DNA of 8,108 nt from an uncultured bacterium (GTDB lineage: Bacteria > Cyanobacteriota > Vampirovibrionia > Gastranaerophilales > Gastranaerophilaceae), in NCBI GenBank assembly GCA_949299435.1, contig CASGAK010000031.1, positions 1-8,108 on the forward strand. Direction: 5' to 3'. The first letter of the stretch is position 1. The number at the start of each line of letters is the position of its first letter. Position numbers and translations under genes: made by a program. The notes under the pieces were generated by a model that saw only the letters and a program-made list of their open reading frames with translations, was not told where the DNA came from and did not search any database. Positions 1 to 6,289 of this stretch are shown here, in pieces.

Positions 1-20
1 AAAGGAAAAATTTAAAAATA

Positions 21-49
21 TTGCAAGCCGACCAAAAAAGTGATAAAAT
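21..49 (+). promoter_or_regulatory. Candidate promoter of the prepilin-like gene (extended -10)
   Basis: A -35-like TTGCAA (21-26) is followed after exactly 17 bases by TAAAAT (44-49), preceded by TGA, which makes an extended -10. Transcription would start near 56, about 25 bases before the ATG at 81. This argues against the upstream in-frame TTG (21) and ATG (48) as translation starts, because they lie inside the promoter. Sequence match only. Confidence 0.5.
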
Positions 50-80
50 GAATATTATATTAGGTAATACAGAGGTCGGT

Positions 81-962
81 ATGAAAAAAGCATTAATATC
101 CAAAGAATTATTGAAACCCTTATTAAAATGTAGAGTACGCCGTTTTAACGCAACAAAGGGTGAATATATATTTAGCCCTGCACAAAATGAGAAAAAATGT
201 GCTTTTACATTGGCAGAAGTGCTAATTACCTTGGGCATAATCGGAATAATCGCAGCACTGACTTTGCCGCAGTTGATAAAGAATTATCAGCAAAAAGTTT
301 TACAGGAGCAATTTAAAGTTGCATATTCATTACTACAGCAGACAGTGCTAAAAATAAGAGCAGATTGGGATTATGTACCTGAATGCTACTATTGGGAACA
401 AAAGGCTGCAACTAAGTGTGTAGAAACAGATGATTATGGAAATTGTACTAAATCTGCATTAGCAGACGGGAGTCCTTTACCTAGTGACTATAACGGAAGA
501 TTTAATGAATGTGCAAGATTCATGGAAGAAATAGATAAAAAGCTTCAAGTGATAAATACTTGTAAAGGTCAGGCTTATAAAAAGGGTTGTATACCTGATT
601 ATGATGGAGTAGATACAGTGAAACAACATAACAATCCTGATATGACAGATGAGGAGGTAACTGCAAACACTCGCAATTGTTCAAATTTTAGAAAACAAAA
701 TATTCTAAATAATTTAACTGTTCATGTTTTGAAAAACGGAATGATAATTATTCCTTATCAAGATAACAGCTTTCCTGTGTGGTTAGTGGATATAAACGGA
801 AAAAGCGGACCAAATAAATGGGGTTATGATATGTTTACATTTCAAATAAAAGGCACCGGCTCTCATATAAGGGCTTCAGGTAGTAATGTTAGTTGCATGG
901 CAGTAGAAAAAGGTGGTAAATATACAGATGAAATGATAGAGGGAACTTTTTCAAACAAATAA
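81..962 (+). CDS. Type IV prepilin-like protein, cysteine-rich, orphan
   Basis: This is a 293-residue protein with a class III (prepilin) signal. A 41-residue basic leader is followed by A|FTLAEVLI, with Phe at +1 (residue 42) and the conserved Glu at +5 (46). A hydrophobic helix then runs to about residue 68. Prepilin peptidase would cut before Phe42 and leave the helix as the membrane anchor or filament core. The passenger domain has eight cysteines (102, 113, 122, 144, 161, 170, 200, 272). A late motif VDINGKSGPNKWGYDMF (236-252) resembles the Asp/Gly-rich C-terminal loop common in such pseudopilin-like proteins. The start at 81 is chosen because AGAGG (71-75) sits 5 bases upstream and a good promoter lies just before it; reading in from 21 would add 20 residues. 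No pilus assembly gene is nearby, so it may be a minor pilin, a pseudopilin or a secreted surface protein. The family is clear and the specific role is unknown. Confidence 0.85.
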   Translation: MKKALISKELLKPLLKCRVRRFNATKGEYIFSPAQNEKKCAFTLAEVLITLGIIGIIAALTLPQLIKNYQQKVLQEQFKVAYSLLQQTVLKIRADWDYVPECYYWEQKAATKCVETDDYGNCTKSALADGSPLPSDYNGRFNECARFMEEIDKKLQVINTCKGQAYKKGCIPDYDGVDTVKQHNNPDMTDEEVTANTRNCSNFRKQNILNNLTVHVLKNGMIIIPYQDNSFPVWLVDINGKSGPNKWGYDMFTFQIKGTGSHIRASGSNVSCMAVEKGGKYTDEMIEGTFSNK

Positions 963-983
963 GACTGCTTAAAATCTTTTAAT

Positions 984-1009
984 AAAACCCTTGAAAAATA
1001 AGAGTTTTT
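984..1009 (+). terminator. Weak candidate rho-independent terminator after the prepilin-like gene
   Basis: AAAACCCTT (984-992) can pair with AAGAGTTTT (1000-1008) around a 7-base loop, with one C-A mismatch, and ends in a short T run. The stem is AT-rich and therefore weak. It lies between the prepilin stop and the candidate rpsT promoter, which is the expected place. Confidence 0.35.
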
Positions 1010-1017
1010 ATATTAAA

Positions 1018-1023
1018 TATAAT
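1018..1023 (+). promoter_or_regulatory. Candidate -10 element of the rpsT promoter
   Basis: A perfect TATAAT lies about 70 bases before the rpsT ATG. The only -35-like sequence nearby, TTGAAA (991-996), is 21 bases upstream, which is longer than the usual 17. The -10 is therefore plausible but the -35 is not settled. Transcription would start near 1030 and give a leader of about 60 bases. Confidence 0.35.
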
Positions 1024-1044
1024 ATTGCTCACATCCTCAGATGA

Positions 1045-1065
1045 GTTCGGAGTCATTAACCGAAC
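1045..1065 (+). promoter_or_regulatory. Hairpin in the rpsT 5' leader
   Basis: GTTCGG (1045-1050) and CCGAAC (1060-1065) form a perfect 6-bp stem with a 9-base loop, just upstream of the rpsT ribosome binding site (AAAGG, 1078-1082). S20 controls its own translation in E. coli, so a leader structure here could be an autoregulatory site. That role is inference. The upstream in-frame ATG at 1041 falls in this leader and is not the start. Confidence 0.3.
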
Positions 1066-1091
1066 GTAAGAGTAAAGAAAGGCAAAATAAA

Positions 1092-1361
1092 ATGGCAAAT
1101 ATTAAATCTTCTAAAAAAAGAGTATTAATCGCAGAAAGAAACAGATTAAGAAACGTAGCAATGAAATCATCAATCAAAACTGCGGTTAAAAAAGTTCTTG
1201 AATTAAGTACAACTGATGATAAAGAAGCATTAAATGCAGCACTGTCAAAAGCATATCAATTATGTGATAAAGCTGTATCAAAAGGTATACTTCACAAGAA
1301 CACAGCAGCCAGAAAAAAATCAAGATTAACTAAAGCTGTTAACAAAAATCAAGCAAAATAG
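1092..1361 (+). CDS. rpsT: Small ribosomal subunit protein S20 (bS20)
   Basis: This is an 89-residue basic helical protein that binds 16S rRNA early in 30S subunit assembly. It begins MANIKSSKKR and carries the family's typical RNRLRNVAMKSSIKTAVKK stretch near residues 17-35. The C-terminal part (KGILHKNTAARKKSRL, about 64-79) is also diagnostic of S20. The length is normal for the family, which usually has 85-95 residues. The start at 1092 gives the canonical MANIK N-terminus and has AAAGG (1078-1082) 9 bases upstream; an in-frame ATG at 1041 would add 17 residues not found in S20 and would read through the leader hairpin. The gene appears to be a single-gene transcription unit, with a candidate promoter before it and a strong hairpin terminator directly after. 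Confidence 0.97.
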   Translation: MANIKSSKKRVLIAERNRLRNVAMKSSIKTAVKKVLELSTTDDKEALNAALSKAYQLCDKAVSKGILHKNTAARKKSRLTKAVNKNQAK

Positions 1362-1376
1362 TTAGTTCTAAAAGAT

Positions 1377-1416
1377 ATCAAAGCGGGCACAGACATTTGT
1401 CTGTGCCCGCTTTGGT
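1377..1416 (+). terminator. Strong hairpin terminator after rpsT
   Basis: AAAGCGGGCACAGAC (1380-1394) pairs perfectly with its complement at 1399-1413 around an ATTT loop. Three more pairs (one G-U) extend the stem to 18 bp (1377-1416). The T run lies in the 3' arm and is short outside it (TTTGGTTAT). The stem lies 16 bases after the rpsT stop and is by far the most GC-rich stretch of the region. Because it is nearly symmetrical it could also act on the other strand. Confidence 0.85.
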
Positions 1417-1481
1417 TATAAGAAAAATTACGATAAAGAATGGGAAGAAATTTTATAGAGAAAATTTATACATTTAAACGG

Positions 1482-1498
1482 ATTACTGCTCAAGTAAT
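1482..1498. repeat. Short inverted repeat in the gap upstream of the pxpA-like gene
   Basis: ATTACT (1482-1487) and AGTAAT (1493-1498) are perfect inverted repeats around a 5-base centre. CAAGTAA occurs at 1491-1497 and again at 1506-1512, and a 10-base palindrome TTATATATAA lies at 1525-1534. These are the only ordered elements in the roughly 200-base gap 1417-1617. They could be operator-like sites for the downstream operon, but chance is likely in DNA this AT-rich. Confidence 0.2.
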
Positions 1499-1553
1499 GG
1501 GTGAACAAGTAAATAAGGTCAGTTTTATATATAAGGTAAATTTTATGTAAAGA

Positions 1554-1584
1554 TTGTGGTAATAAAATATTTTGAGAGTATAAT
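1554..1584 (+). promoter_or_regulatory. Candidate promoter of the 1618-7213 gene run
   Basis: A perfect TATAAT (1579-1584) lies 33 bases before the ATG at 1618. The nearest -35-like sequence, TTGTGG (1554-1559), is weak and 19 bases upstream. Transcription would begin near 1591. The strong terminator after rpsT means the operon needs a promoter in this gap, which supports the call. Confidence 0.45.
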
Positions 1585-1617
1585 TAAAGTATTATTTAAC
1601 TACTACAAGGGAAAGTT

Positions 1618-2421
1618 ATGCAACAACAATTGGAAAAACCGGAAAGAAGACAAATAAAGAATATAGATTTTAATTGTGATTTAGCACAAAGTTTCGGAGT
1701 GTATAAAAACAATTCCGAATATGAATTGTTGGATTACGTAAGTTCTGTAAATATTTCCTGTGGATTTCATGCTGGAGATCCTCTGACAATTCAAAAAGCT
1801 CTTTTGGCTGCAAAGCAAAAGAATGTGGTTGTAGGTGCCCATATCGGCTTTGATGACATTCAAGGCTTCGGCTATAGAGCTATGGACTTGGACGAAGATG
1901 AAATAGAAGCACTTGTAATATATCAAGTAGGTGCAATAATGTCATTCGCAAAAAGTTTCAATATGGAAATAGAGCATGTTCGACCTCATGGTGCAATGTA
2001 TAAACAAGCAGCAGAAGATTTTCAATTTGCATGTGCAATTGCCAAAGCTGTAAAAAAATGTTCAAAATGGCTTGTCTATTACGGAGCCTCAGGAGATGTG
2101 ACTCAAAAAGTAGGTGAGTACATAAACTTGCCTATAGCCGAGGAAGTACATTTGGAAAAAACTTACAATGTAGATGGAACAATTGATTTTGCAATAAAGG
2201 ATAATTCAAGCGTATTTGATAACATAAGCAGATTAAGAACTATATTGAATAATTCGCAAGTATTGAACCGCGAGGGTGGAAAAACAATATTAAATGCTGA
2301 TACAATCCATTTTTCAAATAAACTTCCAAATATTTTAGAAATAGCACAAGAATCAAGTAAATTAATAACCCCGGTGCCTGTAAATTATAAAAATGCATAT
2401 GCCTCAGGCTGGGTTGAATAG
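1618..2421 (+). CDS. Divergent LamB/YcsF family protein (PxpA-like, 5-oxoprolinase subunit A)
   Basis: This 267-residue protein belongs to the LamB/YcsF family, whose studied member PxpA works with PxpB and PxpC to open 5-oxoproline to glutamate using ATP. Family motifs are clear: IDFNCDLAQSFG (16-27), NISCGFHAGDP (45-55), VVGAHIGFDD (71-80) with GFGYRAMDL after it, and HVRPHGAMYK (120-129). Several usually conserved positions differ. The GE after NCDL is AQ. The FADR-Y segment reads HLEKTY (178-183). The late HGD after ADTI reads HFS (231-233). The N-terminus is about a dozen residues longer than usual, but the ATG has a good ribosome site (AAGGGA, 1607-1612). Neither pxpB nor pxpC is present here; yvcK follows after 18 bases. 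The fold assignment is firm. Whether it is a working 5-oxoprolinase subunit or has another carbohydrate- or amide-related role is open. Confidence 0.85.
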   Translation: MQQQLEKPERRQIKNIDFNCDLAQSFGVYKNNSEYELLDYVSSVNISCGFHAGDPLTIQKALLAAKQKNVVVGAHIGFDDIQGFGYRAMDLDEDEIEALVIYQVGAIMSFAKSFNMEIEHVRPHGAMYKQAAEDFQFACAIAKAVKKCSKWLVYYGASGDVTQKVGEYINLPIAEEVHLEKTYNVDGTIDFAIKDNSSVFDNISRLRTILNNSQVLNREGGKTILNADTIHFSNKLPNILEIAQESSKLITPVPVNYKNAYASGWVE

Positions 2422-2439
2422 CAAATAGGGAAACTAGTG

Positions 2440-3801
2440 ATGAAAAACTTCAGAAATAATATGAGAATGCCTAAAGATGCAGCCTGGTTAGTTCCGGGAT
2501 TGCAAGTAAAACGTTGGTTTGCAATGATATTTTTAGGTGCGTTGATGATGACGATAGGATTTTTAATCCTTTGTGATATAAAACCTGTATTTTATACAAT
2601 GCAATTTATTAGAAAAATTGCTATGAATGTGTCGACTGAATGGTTAGCTTTTGCAATAGTTATGTTTGGTGCCGGAATATTTTTTAAAGGCTGGCAAAAG
2701 ACAAATATTTCAATGCTTGGATTAAATTCAGAAAAAGGCAATGAAAATATTTTAGAAGCATTATACAGACGCAGAAAATTAAACAGAGGTCCTAAGATTG
2801 TTGCTGTAGGCGGCGGAACAGGGCTTTCAATGTTGTTAAAGGGGATAAAACATATAACAAATAATATAACAGCCGTAGTTACAGTCGGAGATGACGGGGG
2901 CAGTTCAGGAAGATTACGTGAAGATATGGGTATTTTGCCACCCGGTGATATCCGAAATTGTATAGCAGCTTTAGCTGATGATGAAGATTTGATTACTAAA
3001 TTGTTTCAATACAGATTCAAATCAGGAGAAGGTTTGGAGGGTCACAGTTTCGGTAATCTGTTTTTAACTGCATTGTGTGCAATTACAGGAGATATGGTGC
3101 GTGCAGTTAAAGAATCTTCAAACGTATTATCAATCAGAGGCAGAGTGCTTCCATCAACTTTAGATGATATGAAACTTGTAGCTGAAATGGAAGATGGTCG
3201 TATAATTCATGGTGAGTCAAATATCCCCGAAGCTCATGGACGAATAAAAAGACTATTCACAGATCCAAGCCATTGCAGAGCATTGGAAGATGTAATTTTA
3301 GCAATAAAAGATGCTGATTTGATAATTCTTGGCCCGGGAAGCCTTTATACAAGTGTCATACCAAATCTTTTGATAAGTGAAATTTCAAATGAGATTGCAA
3401 AATCAAAAGCTAAGAAAATATATGTATGTAATATTATGACTCAGCCCGGTGAAACTGATAATTATTCAGTTTCAGACCATGTGAGAGCTTTGATGAAACA
3501 TGCAAACAGCAAAGATATTATTGATACAGTGCTTGTAAATGACTATATACCATCAAATCTTGCTAAAAAATATGAATTGGCAGGCTCATATCCAGTAAAA
3601 TTGGATTATGAGAACTTGAAAAAATTAGGTGTTAAAATGTTTCCGAAAAAGCTGATAGAGGACAGTCGTGAAGGACTAGTAAGACACAGCTCGAATCGTG
3701 TGGCAAGAGCTATTTACTATTGGTTTAAAAAAGTTCACAAGTGTGAAAAAAATATGTCGCTTAATTCAGAAGAATTTGATAATCAGAGAGTTTCAGTCTA
3801 A
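2440..3801 (+). CDS. yvcK: YvcK/CofD-like UDP-sugar-binding regulator with N-terminal membrane anchor
   Basis: This is a 453-residue protein of the YvcK (gluconeogenesis factor, CofD-like) family. Two hydrophobic segments (about 26-47 and 67-84) precede the cytoplasmic domain that starts near residue 115. Nucleotide-sugar fold motifs follow: AVGGGTGLS (122-130), VGDDGGSSGRLR (149-160), PPGDIRNC (167-174), GHSFGN (201-206), ILGPGSLYTSVIPN (296-309) and CNIMTQPGETDNY (330-342). In Bacillus and mycobacterial relatives the protein binds UDP-GlcNAc-type sugars, is needed on gluconeogenic carbon sources and influences peptidoglycan synthesis. The N-terminal anchor, absent from the Bacillus protein, would place it at the membrane. 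Either GTG 2437 or ATG 2440 could start it; AGGGA (2427-2431) is 8 bases from the ATG, which is preferred. The stop TAA shares one base with the panB ATG, suggesting coupled translation. Confidence 0.93.
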   Translation: MKNFRNNMRMPKDAAWLVPGLQVKRWFAMIFLGALMMTIGFLILCDIKPVFYTMQFIRKIAMNVSTEWLAFAIVMFGAGIFFKGWQKTNISMLGLNSEKGNENILEALYRRRKLNRGPKIVAVGGGTGLSMLLKGIKHITNNITAVVTVGDDGGSSGRLREDMGILPPGDIRNCIAALADDEDLITKLFQYRFKSGEGLEGHSFGNLFLTALCAITGDMVRAVKESSNVLSIRGRVLPSTLDDMKLVAEMEDGRIIHGESNIPEAHGRIKRLFTDPSHCRALEDVILAIKDADLIILGPGSLYTSVIPNLLISEISNEIAKSKAKKIYVCNIMTQPGETDNYSVSDHVRALMKHANSKDIIDTVLVNDYIPSNLAKKYELAGSYPVKLDYENLKKLGVKMFPKKLIEDSREGLVRHSSNRVARAIYYWFKKVHKCEKNMSLNSEEFDNQRVSV

Positions 3802-4601
3802 TGATTAAAAAGGTAAATATAAATACGTTAAAAAAACTAAAAGAGTCTGGTGAAAAATTTTCGGTATTGACAGCATATGACTTTTCAACAGCAAAATATT
3901 TAGATGAAGCCGGAATTGACGTAATTTTAATAGGTGATAGCCTGGCAATGGTGGCATTAGGATATGAAACAACCCATAGCATAAGTGTAGAAGAAATGAA
4001 AATATTTACAAAAGCAGTGGCTAAAGGAGTAAATAGAGCACTGGTTGTAACCGATATGCCTTTTATGAGTTATCACTGCGATATATCAGAAGGTATAAGA
4101 AATTGTGGTGAAATGCTTCGATTAGGAGCAAATGCCGTAAAAATTGAAGGTTATAGTGATTATATTCTAGACCTGGTAAAAAGGCTAAATGATTCAGGCA
4201 TTCCGGTTATGGCTCATTTAGGTTTTACCCCGCAATTTCTGAATACATTAGGAGGATATAAAATTCAAGCTAAGACAAAAGAGGCGACTGATAAAATTTT
4301 AGAACAAGCTGAAAAACTTCAAAATGTCGGAGCTTTTTCACTTGTATTGGAAATGATACCTGAAGAGAGTGCAAAGTATATTACTGAAAATCTTAAAATT
4401 CCGACTGTTTCTTGCGGAGCAGGTAGATATTGTGATTCTCAGGTGCTTGTATCTGATGATGTTTTTGGTAAATATAGTGAGTTTACTCCAAAATTTGCCA
4501 GAAAATATGGAGATATGAGAGCGTTGATTGTAGAATGTGCTAAAAAGTTTGATTCAGATGTGAAAAACGGAAAATTTCCAGCGGAAAATGAAGTTTTTTG
4601 A
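3801..4601 (+). CDS. panB: 3-methyl-2-oxobutanoate hydroxymethyltransferase (ketopantoate hydroxymethyltransferase)
   Basis: PanB transfers a one-carbon unit from 5,10-methylenetetrahydrofolate to 2-oxoisovalerate to make ketopantoate, the first committed step of pantothenate synthesis in the cytoplasm. The 266-residue length is typical. Active-site positions known from E. coli are all present: TAYD (24-27), metal-binding Asp46 in IGDS and Asp85 in TDMPF, Lys114 and Glu116 in AVKIEGY, HLGFTPQ (139-145), GGYKIQ (151-156) and catalytic Glu184 in VLEMIP. Two usually strong motifs are altered: GIGAG is SCGAG (204-208) and DGQVLV is DSQVLV (212-217). The His in the usual HTxAV motif is Phe69. The ATG overlaps the yvcK stop by one base and has no strong separate ribosome site, as expected for translational coupling. 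panC is two genes downstream. Confidence 0.95.
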   Translation: MIKKVNINTLKKLKESGEKFSVLTAYDFSTAKYLDEAGIDVILIGDSLAMVALGYETTHSISVEEMKIFTKAVAKGVNRALVVTDMPFMSYHCDISEGIRNCGEMLRLGANAVKIEGYSDYILDLVKRLNDSGIPVMAHLGFTPQFLNTLGGYKIQAKTKEATDKILEQAEKLQNVGAFSLVLEMIPEESAKYITENLKIPTVSCGAGRYCDSQVLVSDDVFGKYSEFTPKFARKYGDMRALIVECAKKFDSDVKNGKFPAENEVF

Positions 4602-4623
4602 AAATAAATAAAGGAGAGCAGCT

Positions 4624-5379
4624 TTGATTAATAATGATCTTTTTATAACAGTAGTAGTAATGTTTTTGTTAGCATTTGTAGCAGTTTTATTGTTGTTGGT
4701 AATATCAATATTTGTGTGTGTTAATTCATACAAGCAAAAAAGTCTAAAAATTACACGATTACAAGTGATTTTAGCCTCAATTTCTTTTATAATTTTATAT
4801 TTAACTCTTCCATTTGGTCTGCTTGCAGCTTCACATAAAGCGACACAAAATGATGCTGAAAAGTTACATAAATTGGCAATTAAGACCGCAGTTATACCAT
4901 CTGTAAAAGCAGAAATGTTAAAAGAGCTTGGTAGCTATTATTTAATTTCGCAACAGGGAGAAAAAGCACTGCAGTTTTTTGAAAATTCTGTAAAGACGAG
5001 TGAAAATAAAGAAGCAATCTCGCAATTATGTCTTTTATATACTGTAAAAGGAGATTATGATTTAGCACTTAGTACTTGTAAAAAAACAGGGTTGGAGCAA
5101 ATTATAGCAGTTAATTATATTTTACAAGAAGATTATAAAAAAGCTTATGGTGTTATAAATGTAAAGATGCAAAAAAACAAAAATAAAAATATTACTTGTT
5201 GGGATTATGCAATAAGAGGATATATAAACAGAAAATTGGGTAAGAGAAATTTATTTGAAAAAGATTATGCAAAAGCAACAAAGCTATGTCCGGACAATCA
5301 GCTTTTACAAGAATTGTATCAAAATGAAAATTATTATAAAGATGCATATTCTAAATATAGAAAGTATTATAATTTTTAG
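4624..5379 (+). CDS. Membrane-anchored TPR-like protein of unknown function
   Basis: This 251-residue protein is not recognised. It begins with two hydrophobic segments (about 8-33 and 46-69) joined by a basic loop (NSYKQKSLKITRLQ), which by the positive-inside rule should be cytoplasmic. Both ends would then face the periplasm. The remaining ~180 residues are helical and TPR-like: about 97-125 (GSYYLISQQGEKALQFFENS), 129-155 (LCLLYTVKGDYDLALSTCKK), and 194-224 (AIRGYINRKLGKRNLFEKDY). The C-terminus is rich in Tyr and Lys. The start is TTG, supported by a strong AAGGAG (4611-4616) 7 bases upstream; the next in-frame ATG (4660) has no ribosome site and would cut the first membrane segment. It sits between panB and panC in the same operon, but nothing in its sequence suggests pantothenate synthesis. 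It may be a protein-protein interaction platform; the function is open. Confidence 0.8.
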   Translation: MINNDLFITVVVMFLLAFVAVLLLLVISIFVCVNSYKQKSLKITRLQVILASISFIILYLTLPFGLLAASHKATQNDAEKLHKLAIKTAVIPSVKAEMLKELGSYYLISQQGEKALQFFENSVKTSENKEAISQLCLLYTVKGDYDLALSTCKKTGLEQIIAVNYILQEDYKKAYGVINVKMQKNKNKNITCWDYAIRGYINRKLGKRNLFEKDYAKATKLCPDNQLLQELYQNENYYKDAYSKYRKYYNF

Positions 5380-5399
5380 TAAAATGTGTTATAATTTTT
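5367..5399 (+). promoter_or_regulatory. Candidate internal promoter of panC with repeated -10-like box
   Basis: A perfect extended -10, TGTTATAAT (5387-5395), lies just before the panC ribosome site. The 11-base sequence TTATAATTTTT occurs twice (5367-5377 and 5389-5399), 22 bases apart, so two -10-like boxes stand in tandem. The -35 match is poor. Transcription from the second box would start near 5402, only about 14 bases before the panC ATG. The first copy overlaps the end of the upstream gene. Confidence 0.4.
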
Positions 5400-5415
5400 T
5401 TAAGAGGTGGGAGTA

Positions 5416-6273
5416 ATGTTATTACATACAATAGCTGAAGTAAGAGAGAAAATTAAAGAATGGAAAAAGTCCGGATATACAATTGGTTTAGTCCCTACAA
5501 TGGGGGCTTTACACAATGGTCACTTGAGTTTGATAAAAAAAAGTGTAGAAAAGTGTGATAAGACTGTCGTTTCGGTTTTCGTAAACCCCATACAATTTTG
5601 TCCAGGAGAGGATTATGAAAAATATCCTCGAACACTTGATGCAGATAAAAAATTGGCTGAAGATGCAGGGGTAGATATTATTTTTGCACCATCACCTGCA
5701 GAAATGTACGGAGAAGGTCATATTATGTCCAATGACTTTTTAACATATGTAATACCCCCTTTTTTCTATGTGGATAAACTTTGCGGAAAGTCCAGAGTAG
5801 GTCATTTTGATGGAGTTTGTACCGTTGTTAATAAATTATTCAATATAGTGCAGCCTGATTTTGCATTTTTTGGCGAAAAAGACAGACAGCAGTTAATAAT
5901 TATTAAGAAAATGGTAAAAGATTTAAGCATTCCAATAGAGATAATTCCTTGTCCGATAATTAGAGAAAATGACGGGCTAGCAATGAGTTCACGAAATAAA
6001 TACTTATCAACGGAGCAAAGAAAAGAAGCCCTCGTGCTTAAAGATATTTTATTTAATATAAAAACATGCTACAATTCTGGTATAAAAGATGTAGAGGCTT
6101 TGACAGAAACAGCATACAGTTTTTTGAAACCTTGTCATAATCTTGAATATTTGGAATTTAGAGATAAAAATGATTTAGAATTAAAAAAAGTAGCAGATGG
6201 AGATACAATAGTTTTTATAGCTGTAAAAATTGGAAATGTAAGATTAATTGACAACATTGCTTTAGAAAATTAA
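5416..6273 (+). CDS. panC: Pantothenate synthetase (pantoate-beta-alanine ligase)
   Basis: PanC joins pantoate and beta-alanine with ATP, through a pantoyl-adenylate, to give pantothenate. This 285-residue protein has the family's landmarks: PTMGALH (27-33) with the HIGH-type motif HNGH (33-36), FVNPIQF (55-61), EDYEKYPRT (65-73), SRVGHFDGV (126-134), FGEKDRQQL (152-160), DGLAMSSRN (186-194, the KMSKS-like loop) and a C-terminal RLIDN (276-280). The usual RPGHF is RVGHF, and the residue before QQL is Arg rather than the aromatic found in E. coli. The ATG at 5416 is preferred because GAGGTG (5404-5409) lies 6 bases upstream; a GTG at 5407 in the same frame would overlap that ribosome site. The gene is 36 bases after the TPR-like gene and may have its own promoter. 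The function is secure. Confidence 0.96.
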   Translation: MLLHTIAEVREKIKEWKKSGYTIGLVPTMGALHNGHLSLIKKSVEKCDKTVVSVFVNPIQFCPGEDYEKYPRTLDADKKLAEDAGVDIIFAPSPAEMYGEGHIMSNDFLTYVIPPFFYVDKLCGKSRVGHFDGVCTVVNKLFNIVQPDFAFFGEKDRQQLIIIKKMVKDLSIPIEIIPCPIIRENDGLAMSSRNKYLSTEQRKEALVLKDILFNIKTCYNSGIKDVEALTETAYSFLKPCHNLEYLEFRDKNDLELKKVADGDTIVFIAVKIGNVRLIDNIALEN

Positions 6274-6289
6274 TAACAAAGAGGTAAAA

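Noticed and set aside
28..79. Inverted repeat CCGACC (28-33) / GGTCGG (74-79) that could hide the prepilin ribosome site
   Set aside because: If transcription starts near 56 as predicted, the first arm is not in the RNA; six bases at this distance can also occur by chance.
1440..1550. 36-codon open frame starting MGRNFIEK in the gap before the PxpA-like gene
   Set aside because: It has no ribosome binding site and no recognisable motif, and it is a length expected by chance.
1681..1926. Minus-strand open frame of 81 codons
   Set aside because: It lies wholly inside the PxpA-like gene, has no family features, and its existence is explained by the coding strand.
3761..3982. Minus-strand open frame across the yvcK-panB junction
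   Set aside because: It is opposite two well-supported genes and resembles no known protein.
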